Shown here: one piece after another, positions 32,129 to 40,500 of the stretch
Layout: each line of letters begins with the position of its first letter
How positions within the stretch are numbered: position 1 is the stretch's first letter
Assembly (NCBI GenBank): GCA_017450645.1
Contig: JAFSTE010000005.1
Coordinates: 62,001 to 126,000, forward strand
Length of the DNA: 64,000 nucleotides
Direction of reading: 5' to 3'
Source of the DNA: Eubacterium sp.
GTDB taxonomy: Bacteria > Bacillota > Clostridia > Oscillospirales > Acutalibacteraceae
Program-made: the position numbers and the translations under genes
Notes under the pieces: model-generated
Database searches by the model: none
Seen by the model: only the letters and a program-made list of their open reading frames with translations
What the model was told of the DNA's origin: nothing

Positions 32129-32245
32129 TTACGGGGTATCGTCGTCACCGTCGAATTCGTTGATTCCTGTCGGTGAGGTTGAAACTACATCAACGGTTTC
32201 ATACTCGTCAACGACAACCTCAGGCTTTGTGTAAAGCTCTTTCAT
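32129..32245 (-). CDS. 38-residue peptide with N-terminal YxxP motif (possible precursor peptide)
   Basis: A very short gene, too short to stand out by length. It begins MKELYTKPEVVVDEYETVDV, has a Ser/Thr/Gly middle (VSTSPTG) and ends Asp-rich (FDGDDDTP). ATG 32245 has a perfect AGGAGG 7 nt upstream. YTKPEV resembles the YxxP motif of lasso-type leader peptides bound by PqqD-like domains. It follows the large secreted protein on the same strand, with a hairpin between them, and is ended by a terminator. Similar short peptides occur in related Clostridia, as far as I recall, with no known role. No modifying enzyme is adjacent. Confidence 0.6.
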   Translation of the reverse strand: MKELYTKPEVVVDEYETVDVVSTSPTGINEFDGDDDTP

Positions 32246-32264
32246 AATAGCCTCCTATATATCT

Positions 32265-32297
32265 AACCTTGCCTGCCCCCGAGAGAGCAGGTAGGTT
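32265..32297 (-). promoter_or_regulatory. Hairpin upstream of the small peptide gene
   Basis: AACCT-CCTGC paired with GCAGG-AGGTT over a 10-nt loop, without a T-run, just before the ribosome binding site of the peptide. It may protect or process the mRNA end. Confidence 0.45.
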
Positions 32298-32331
32298 GAT
32301 AATGAATTAATATTATAAGTTTAGGTTGTAA

Positions 32332-35300
32332 TTACGGATTAACCGAATCCTTAGTAATCATGTCTGAATACTTAACAACGATGTCGCTGCCCTTCTTAAC
32401 AACAACGAATGCTTTTGCATTAACTGTTGCGCCGGCGCCCTTAACACCATAGTTAAGTGCAAATTCGTTAGATGCTGCATTAGCTGTAGCACCACGAACA
32501 ACCTTAACCTTACCGGACTTAGTCTTAGTACCGGTCTTGCCCTCGTTCTCAAGAACAAGGTCATCCTCGTTCATGTTCATACCGTATACGAAACCGTAGT
32601 CAACAAGAGTGCATCCTTCCGGAACAGTTCTTGTAGCAACGATGTTGTATCTGTAAGAACCACTAATGAGGTTAGCACCGATAATGGTTGCAGCGGGTTC
32701 AGATTCAGCATCTGAGGTAAGCATTGTGATTGTTACATCAGCACCAACGTAGAAGGTGTAGCTATCCTCGTTAGATACTACTGCATCGCCAATCTTCCAG
32801 CCCTTAGCGTTTTCGTCAGAAACAGTAACCTTAGTGTTGTAAGGAATCTGTCCGTTCTCATATCCGCCAAAGTCATAAACTGTGTCGTTAGTAGCATTTT
32901 CTACTGTTACAGTATATCTGTCAACAGACTCAATGTTCTCGTACTCAGCCCAAAGAGTTGTAGATGTGTTGATAGCCTTAACATCATCATCAGTTACGCT
33001 TGCACCTGCGATTGTCCAGCCCTTGAATGTAGCGCTCGGATAGTTAGATGCTGTAGGTACTTCGTTAGCAACAGCTGCCTGATAATCGTCAACTGATACA
33101 TCCTTGAATTCCTTAACCTTGTTACCGTACATATCATAGAATTCAACTGTGATTGTATCGGTAGAAGACTTGTCAACGAATACAGGAGTAATAGTTGTAT
33201 CAACGAATGCTGTTGATGTGAATGATGTGTTAGTAGAAGCAATCTTGCCGTTGATTTCCCAACCTACGAAGTTGTCAGCACCATCGGTAACCTGAACTGT
33301 GTAGGAAGCGTTATAAGCGAAGTTCTCGGTAACAACAGCTGTACCGTCAGCCTCTGTATCACCAATCTTAACAACACCGATGTCGAACTTCGGAATTGTA
33401 ATGTTTACGCCGAGAGCTGCAACAGGTCTTGTTTCCTTAGTATGGCACTTAGAGCACTCGCGTGTCTCTTCGCCGGCATCCTTAGCTGTAGGCTGAGTTG
33501 TAACCGTCCACTCGCCCCAGTTATGACCGGGTGAAGGAATAACAACAGGCTCTGTGATTTCGTTCTGAGCCTGTTCGTCTGAGAACATCTTATGGCACTC
33601 AGAGCAGGTCCAGTAAGCCTCTGTACCATCAGCTGTGCAGGTTGCAGGAACTTCTGCTACAGGTGTTAATGTATGAGCTGCAGGTTCGCCAACAGATACA
33701 TCCTTAGAGATAGAATCAAGTCCATCATAAGATGCAGTGTAGGTGTAAACAGCAGCTGCCTGACAAGTAGCGTCTGACTTCTTAACAGATTCTACTGTAG
33801 CAGGAACAGTTGTAGTATATGCATCCTTATAGCACTTAAGTGTTACAGTAGCAGTAACCTTATCCTCGCCGTCCCACTCAATGCTTACAGGAATAGTGTA
33901 GTTATGAGTATGCTGTGTTGCAGGAATTGTTACTCTGTGAGTATCAGTATCAGTACCATAGGTAGCTGTGTACTCGTAGTAACCGTCCTCATCCTCTGTA
34001 GCTGCCTTAGTATCGGTAAGAGCTACAGTAGCAGACTTTGTATCTGTATGCTCAGAATTGTTTTCGCAAACAAGGTTTGCTACAGCTGTAGGAGCGTCGC
34101 TGATGTTTTCACCATCTGTCCATGTGAAGCTGTTAACCTTATAATTATGACCAAGCGATTCGCCTTCGCTTACATCCTTAGAAATTGAGTCAATTCCTGT
34201 GTAAGAAGCAGTGTAGGTGTAAACAGCAGCCTCTGTACATGTAGCAGCACTCTTGAGAGACTTATCAACTGTAGCTGCTACAGTTGTTGTAGCGCTGTCA
34301 GCATCGCACTTAAGAGTTACAGTAGCAGTAACCTTATCCTCGCCGTCCCAAGCAATATCAGTAGGAACAACATAGTTGTGCTCGCCCTGTGCAGGAGTTG
34401 TGTTATCGTCGTAGCTGTAACCGCAGTCACAAGTGTAGGTTGTAACACCGGGTGCAAAGTGAGTTGCAGGTGTCTTAACCGTACCCTGATATACGTGGTT
34501 TGCAACATCGTTCTTCTGAAGAGTGAAGGTCTTGTTGCCGGAAGCGTCAACTTCTGCGTCTGACCAACCCCAGGTCCAGTGTTGAGTTGTATCGTAAGCA
34601 GCGTCAGTAATTGTCGGATAAACGATTTCTGAATCGTCTGTTACAGTCTGAACTTCACCGATTGTTTCGCCTTCAAGGTCTTTGAAGGTTACATTGTAAG
34701 AAGTAGCCGGAGGAGTCTCAACGTTCTCGTTCTTACCCATGAAGGTCATCTTCTTAGAACCGAAGTTCTCTTCTGCAGCGCCCCAAGGAAGTGTAGCAGA
34801 TGCGAACTTGTTTGCTGAATATGTTGTCTGATTGCTCTTAGCATCGTTTGCAGATGTAGGTGCATATGAACCTTCTGCATACTGTGAGAACTTGTCAGCA
34901 CCGCTGTCAGCTTTTGCGTGAGCATCTGTGTTACCGTTGTGAACCCAGAATTCAATTGGGTTCTCTGCACTGATGTTCTCTTTAAGAGCAAATGTAAAGG
35001 TAGCCATTACTGACTGATTTGCATAAGTAGCGTTATCAGTACCGTCTTCCTTAATAAGAGCAGTACCGAGAACTTCCTCAGTATCCTCGTCAATTACCAT
35101 TACATCTTCTTTGTTTACAGGTGACCAGCTCTGGTTGCCGTCAGCAACAACCTCTGCGTACATATAATTCTGACCGTCATAGTCTGTTGAAATTACAGAA
35201 CCGATTTCGTCAGAGTTGATATTGTCGTACAGTGCCTGTGCATCACTATCAGCAAAAGCGTCTGTAAGGTCGGTACCAAGCTGTGAAGCAGTACCGATGT

Positions 35301-35853
35301 TTGTCTGCTCAGTGGTCTTACCGGCATTCTTGGTAATAACTGATACAGGCTCAATGTTGTCTGAATAAGCGATTTCTGATGTAGCAACGAATACTTTTGA
35401 TAAGCCATCCATGCGAATGGTTACAGTAAATGTATCACCTTTGCCAAGCTCGTAGTCCTCATCAAGAGGCTCTACTTCAAAACCGCCTGCTGCATAAGCA
35501 TCAGTTAAAAGAAGATTGTCAATATCGTTCTTTTCAATCTTAAGTCCGGTAATTGTGTACTTAGCGTCGTCAGATACGCTGCCTGTAGCTACGAGCTGAG
35601 GACCTTTAAGTCCCGAAAGACCGAAGTCACCACGGTTAGAGTTTTTACCCTTACCGATTTGAACTGCTTTATCTGCAACGTTTTCTACCCAAGTACCGGT
35701 GTTTGCGTCGAAGTAAGTACCAAACTGAAGTCTTACATCGGGTGTGTAAACAGTTGTATCAGGACCGTCTGCAAGTGCTGTGAAAGGTACTGAGAAAGCT
35801 ACCATAAGCACTGCAAGCATGCAAGCTACAACCTTTTTAAATGACTTGCTCAT
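32332..35853 (-). CDS. Large secreted multi-domain surface protein
   Basis: A 1,173-residue exported protein with signal peptide (about 1-28, ending TALA before DGPD). Residues about 35-300 form a beta-rich region with a cohesin-like pattern (KGDTFTVTIRMDGLSKVFV, then VMATFTFALKENISAENPIEF). The middle holds at least two repeats of about 130 residues (EWDGEDKVTATVTLKC, YTYTASYDGLDSISKDVS) and Cys pairs (CSECHKMF, CSKCHTKE). Residues about 860-1050 resemble InlB/Flg_new-type repeats (VEFYDMYGNKVKEF, FKGWTIAG), and the C-terminal part is beta-rich. No dockerin or LPXTG. GGAGGT precedes the ATG. Function unknown; likely adhesion or complex formation. Confidence 0.7.
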   Translation of the reverse strand: MSKSFKKVVACMLAVLMVAFSVPFTALADGPDTTVYTPDVRLQFGTYFDANTGTWVENVADKAVQIGKGKNSNRGDFGLSGLKGPQLVATGSVSDDAKYTITGLKIEKNDIDNLLLTDAYAAGGFEVEPLDEDYELGKGDTFTVTIRMDGLSKVFVATSEIAYSDNIEPVSVITKNAGKTTEQTNIGTASQLGTDLTDAFADSDAQALYDNINSDEIGSVISTDYDGQNYMYAEVVADGNQSWSPVNKEDVMVIDEDTEEVLGTALIKEDGTDNATYANQSVMATFTFALKENISAENPIEFWVHNGNTDAHAKADSGADKFSQYAEGSYAPTSANDAKSNQTTYSANKFASATLPWGAAEENFGSKKMTFMGKNENVETPPATSYNVTFKDLEGETIGEVQTVTDDSEIVYPTITDAAYDTTQHWTWGWSDAEVDASGNKTFTLQKNDVANHVYQGTVKTPATHFAPGVTTYTCDCGYSYDDNTTPAQGEHNYVVPTDIAWDGEDKVTATVTLKCDADSATTTVAATVDKSLKSAATCTEAAVYTYTASYTGIDSISKDVSEGESLGHNYKVNSFTWTDGENISDAPTAVANLVCENNSEHTDTKSATVALTDTKAATEDEDGYYEYTATYGTDTDTHRVTIPATQHTHNYTIPVSIEWDGEDKVTATVTLKCYKDAYTTTVPATVESVKKSDATCQAAAVYTYTASYDGLDSISKDVSVGEPAAHTLTPVAEVPATCTADGTEAYWTCSECHKMFSDEQAQNEITEPVVIPSPGHNWGEWTVTTQPTAKDAGEETRECSKCHTKETRPVAALGVNITIPKFDIGVVKIGDTEADGTAVVTENFAYNASYTVQVTDGADNFVGWEINGKIASTNTSFTSTAFVDTTITPVFVDKSSTDTITVEFYDMYGNKVKEFKDVSVDDYQAAVANEVPTASNYPSATFKGWTIAGASVTDDDVKAINTSTTLWAEYENIESVDRYTVTVENATNDTVYDFGGYENGQIPYNTKVTVSDENAKGWKIGDAVVSNEDSYTFYVGADVTITMLTSDAESEPAATIIGANLISGSYRYNIVATRTVPEGCTLVDYGFVYGMNMNEDDLVLENEGKTGTKTKSGKVKVVRGATANAASNEFALNYGVKGAGATVNAKAFVVVKKGSDIVVKYSDMITKDSVNP

Positions 35854-35901
35854 TTAAAAATACCTCCATAAAATTTTACATAAATTTTTCAAGTTTTACT
35901 G

Positions 35902-36351
35902 TTAAAGCGTGAAGTCGCTGTAAGTGTAATCCATATCCTTATTAAACAGTTTAAAGATACCCTTATCAGAAGCGTCTGCACCGCCGGAGCCGTTAAGGTC
36001 AGCGTCAGCATCGTCAGCTTCGTACTTGGACTTGAACAGACCCTTATCGGTAGCGTCGTATCCGCCCGAATTGTTATAGTCGATTGCTACAACAGGAATT
36101 GCAGGATAATCGGCTACAGCATTGCCCGAAAGTGTGATTGTTCTTTCAATTACGCAATACTTAACAACCTTGAGTGATACTGCTGTATTCGGTACTTCTA
36201 ACGAGAAGGTACCGTCGTTAGCAGTTGTTGTCGTTGCAACTGTTTCGCCGCTTTGGTCAATTGCATTAATTGTTGCGTTTTGTACGAATGATGTTTCAGC
36301 ATAGGAATCGCCGTGCTCATCCTTAGCTACCTTAACTGTACCTGTTACAGT
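35902..36351 (-). repeat. Duplicated 3' module (regulatory-like plus dockerin), copy 1
   Basis: The last about 450 bp of this gene match 37054-37503 closely; both give the same dockerin residues, with scattered differences that are mostly silent or in the middle domain. Confidence 0.88.
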
Positions 36352-36960
36352 ATAGCCTGAATTGTCGGGTGACATATCGAAATCAAGGAACGGGAAGTCC
36401 GTATCCGTCTGCTCAAGAGTTTTGTAAACATACGCCGATTCATTACCGTCTCTGAAGTCAGCAATGATAAAGGTGTCGTCACGGTTTGTTGAAGCAGCAA
36501 AGAAATCTTCAAAGTCACCTGCTGTGTTAACATCCACCGTAAGAGTTACGAAAACAGTGCCGTCGGTAACAGCAGTTGATTCGGTTTTACTTACGGTTGA
36601 AATAACAATAACAAATTTATTATTGTCTGTGTCTACCTTGTAGCCGCCGTATTCAAAGCCTGAATTTTCAATTTCTGCGATTGATGATACGGACTGAATG
36701 GAGATATCGTCCGTTATGTCAGCAGCAAAGTTGAAAACTGCAACGCTTGAGATACCTGAAAGCTCAAGATTTACTGTGTATCTCCCTACTTCGAGGGAAT
36801 TGCCGTCTGCCTCATCGCCGTTTGAGTCAGTAAACACTGCCTTGATATATGGAGATTCGGTACCAAGCGTGTTTGCCTCAGCCGAAGCGGCAAATGGCAT
36901 TGCGGTAATAATTAAAACAATGGAAAGGGCAGTAATAATTATTCTATTTAAATTTTTCAT
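35902..36960 (-). CDS. Secreted dockerin protein with cohesin-like domain
   Basis: A 352-residue exported protein: signal peptide (about 1-27, ending ASA), a beta-rich domain (about 33-170) with cohesin-like spacing (VGRYTVNLELSGISSVAVFNF, then VTDGTVFVTLTVDV), a carboxypeptidase-regulatory-like domain (about 190-275, VTGTVKVAKDEHG) and a C-terminal dockerin (about 285-345). The dockerin has two calcium loops, DYNNSGGYDATD and DLNGSGGADASD. The ATG at 36960 was chosen over the upstream ORF start because MKNLNRIIITAL is a clear signal peptide. A dockerin plus a cohesin-like domain in one protein suggests an adaptor. Both ends fit a surface complex. Confidence 0.72.
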   Translation of the reverse strand: MKNLNRIIITALSIVLIITAMPFAASAEANTLGTESPYIKAVFTDSNGDEADGNSLEVGRYTVNLELSGISSVAVFNFAADITDDISIQSVSSIAEIENSGFEYGGYKVDTDNNKFVIVISTVSKTESTAVTDGTVFVTLTVDVNTAGDFEDFFAASTNRDDTFIIADFRDGNESAYVYKTLEQTDTDFPFLDFDMSPDNSGYTVTGTVKVAKDEHGDSYAETSFVQNATINAIDQSGETVATTTTANDGTFSLEVPNTAVSLKVVKYCVIERTITLSGNAVADYPAIPVVAIDYNNSGGYDATDKGLFKSKYEADDADADLNGSGGADASDKGIFKLFNKDMDYTYSDFTL

Positions 36961-36973
36961 ATTATCACTACAC

Positions 36974-37020
36974 CGCGCAAATGCGCGTTCCTTTTTTCCG
37001 GATTGCCCCTTGCGGGGCAA
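36974..37020 (-). promoter_or_regulatory. Two hairpins between the two dockerin genes
   Basis: TTGCCCC/GGGGCAA (37003-37020, 4-nt loop) and CGCGC/GCGCG (36974-36987). Neither is followed by a clear T-run, so they may process or partly terminate the mRNA of the 2,141-residue protein. No promoter is obvious, and the downstream ATG has only a weak ribosome binding site. Confidence 0.5.
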
Positions 37021-37053
37021 CCCTTAATTAATAATAGTATTAAATATTATTTT

Positions 37054-37503
37054 TTATAAAGTGAAGTCGCTGTAAGTGTAATCCATATCCTTATTAAACA
37101 GTTTAAAGATACCCTTATCAGAAGCGTCTGCACCACCGGAACCGTTAAGGTCAGCGTCAGCATCGTCAGCTTCGTACTTGGACTTGAACAGACCCTTATC
37201 GGTAGCGTCGTATCCGCCCGAATTGTTGTAGTCGATTGCTACAACAGGAATTGCAGGATAATCGGTTACAGCTTCGCCCGAAAGTGTGATTGTTCTTTCA
37301 ATTACGCAATACTTAACAATCTTAAGTGATACTGCAGTTGAAGGTACATCTAATGAGAAGGTACCGTCGTTAGCAGTTGTTGTCGTTGCAACGATTTCAC
37401 CGCTCTGGTCAACTGCGTTAATTGTTGCGTTTTGTACGAATGATGTTTCAGCATAGGAATCGCCGTGCTCATCCTTAGCTACCTTAACTGTACCTGTTAC
37501 AGT
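37054..37503 (-). repeat. Duplicated 3' module (regulatory-like plus dockerin), copy 2
   Basis: Same module as 35902-36351. The shared tract is 443 bp (35909-36351 and 37061-37503) without indels. Confidence 0.88.
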
Positions 37504-40500
37504 GAAGCCTTCTGTCGGCTCTTCGCCAACAAACTCTTCGAGGTTGTTTTCGCAAGTGATGAGATGTGCCTTTGCAGAGTAAGTTTCAGTAATCAGTGAC
37601 TCCTGACCCTTAGCTACATCAACAGCAGCACCAAGTGCGTCAACATATGCGTTCCAAGAAGCGTCTGTGTAAAGCTTATTGCCTTCAGCGTCTGCGTTAA
37701 CAAGGTTGCCCTCTGCGTCAACAGAACCGAATTCAACCTCAACGCCGTCTGCAACCTTAACGGTGTAAGAATCTACATCGTCAACCTCGGAATTGTCTCT
37801 GATTGAGTACGGGAATCTGTGTGTGCTGTCAGCTACCTTAGTAACGATGAACGAGTTGTAGTTACCTGTACCGTTGGTATGATGAGCGATTTCTTCATTA
37901 AGCTTATCGCCGATGTAACCGCGAGGTACTACAAGACCCTTGTAGAAGTTATAAACACTGATAGCCTCAGCAATCTCGATGCTTGTAGCGTCAGTATTAT
38001 AAACGATGTCGCCATCCTCGTTCTTCTCTTCCCAGATGAGCTTCTCAGCTTCTTTAGCCATTGTTACCATTCTTTCGTAAGTAACTACTTCGTAGTTCTC
38101 ATTCTGCTGGTTCTCACGGTCAAGAGTTACCTGAGTATGTACATCCTCTGCGAAGTCAGATACAAGGTCTTTCTTAGCAGTCTCATACCAGTAGTCGAGG
38201 TTATCAGCAGCAAGCTGATATACACCACGGTTCTCGGAGCTTGTTTCCTCGTTAGGAACGATTACAGTTGCAGATTCTGCAAGCTTGTAAACCCAAGGAG
38301 CATTAGCCGAGGTAGATGTGGTCTTTTCACCTGTAGCTGTTCTGTATACGAACTGAGTCTGGTTATAAATCTGCTCGTCAGCGTCGTTCTTCTTAGGATC
38401 TGTTGTATCCTTCATAAGATACGGATAGCTATATGTGGTTGTATCCCACTTATAGTTATAAGCGATTTCGTTCTTCAGATGCCAATCGGATGAACCGGAC
38501 TGCTTAATTACAGCAGCGCCTGTAGCATCGTAACCAACCTTGTCGCCGTTTTCAAGAGTCTGAATGCTATCTACGTCAGCATCTGTAAGAGCTTCGTTGC
38601 TGTAGATAGGCATTGTAAGCTCTTTGTTCCAATACCAGAACTCGCTGCCCTTAACTGCGTCTACCTGCATAGAAGCCGGGATGTTAACGCTTACAGGTAC
38701 CGGCTTATAAGCAAGGTCGCCTGCGATAGCGGTTGTCTCCTGTGTAAGACCCTGAATTCTTGTCTTAGAACCAAGCGTATCACAGTTAGAAGCGTTAACC
38801 GATGTTGACATTGTTGCAAGTGCATTCTCGAATGAGCTCTGCATCTTATTGAAGTTAGTCGGGTCGCTGAAGTCAGATGCCTGATAAGAACCCATCTCCT
38901 TCATATAACCTTCATACTTAGACGAAAGAGTATTAGCAGCTGAGTCGTCGGAGATATGCATATGAATTGTAGCGTTCATGTTATTGTTGTTTGAAGTGTA
39001 AACATGAACCTTCATATTATAGTCATCCGCCTCAAGCGCTGTAGTACCGTCATAAGCAACGAACTGGCTATAGATGTTAGCACCCTTTTCAACAGTGGTC
39101 TTACCTGCCTTAAGGAAGATACCGGGAGTAGGAGTACCCCAGGACATACCGTACTGCTCGTAACCGCTAATCTTGTTAGCACCAAGGTTAAGAGTATTAG
39201 GTGTAACCATTACTGACTGATAAACGTAAGATTTAACAGTACCGTCTGCATTCATCTCAGCAGGAGTTCTCTGAACACCCTGTACAATGCCTGCTGCAAG
39301 AGCTTCGTTGAATGTGTAAACAACGTGAGGTCTTGTAGAATAGTCAGAATAGTTCTGACCGGTTGTATCAGAAGCTGCATAACCCTGATAGAGGTTCTTA
39401 GTGTTGAAGCTGTTACCGTCATATGATGTGGTATCGCTTGACTTAGTACCTCTATGCCATGAACCGTTGTAGTACTTATCAACACGGTCGTAGTTAATGA
39501 TATCACCTGTAGACCTGTCGATAGCTGCATAAGCAGCACCTGTGTTATCAGCAGATGCAGTAGTAATTGTACTATTTACTGTGTTATTAGAAATAGTATA
39601 GTACTCAGTGCCGCTGGTAAGGTAAGTATAAACACCGTCGAATGCTCTGTTTGAACCGAAGGAGCTGCTTGTTGTGTTCTTACCGCGGAAGCCGAGTTCC
39701 TCGATTGAATGCGGGTTAGACATCGGAACGATAAAGTCGTTCGGGAATGCAGTCCAGATCTGGTTGCTTGTACCACCTCTTACGGTAGAGCTTGTATAAG
39801 CATTTGACTGGTTGTATGAAGATGTTTCATAAGTTCCGTCAAAGCCCTTAACAACCGGATTTGTAGAGTAATCCCAGGTGTAAAGAGTTGAACGCCAGTC
39901 CTTATTTGTAGTCAGATACAGATAAGCTCTGGTCTGAAGATTGCTATAGAGTGATGTGCCCCTCGTGCTGCCCTTCTTACCCATATAGATATCATAATCA
40001 ATGGTAAAGATATAGAGCTTTGTTCCGCTTGGAGCTTTACCCGAAATAGAAACCTTAACAAACTCCTCAGGAGCAACTGTTCTGGTGTAAGCACCGATAG
40101 TTACGTTATTTGAAGAAGGAGTATTGCCGTCAGAATCCTTAACCGAAACGCTGTTAATGTAAGCGAAGTATCTGTCGTTTTCGTTAACGCCGCTTGCATT
40201 TCTATAGAATCTGTTAAGACCCATTGAGTTATTTGTAATAACAAGGTCTGTTGTTGAGTAAGCATTACCCGCTGTAAGGTTAGACTGTGACGGGTTAGAT
40301 ACCTTAGCAGTTACCATGCCGATTGTATGCTCAGAAAGCTGAGGAACAAATGACGGAATAAAGTTGTTAACTGCCTTTACTGCAAACATAGCGCCCTGCC
40401 AGCATCCGGTTGTACCGTTATTGCTGTAGTTGCCGCCACCGAAGAACTCGTAAATGTTGCAGATAAGGATACCAACAATACCTGTCTCATAGCTATCGCT

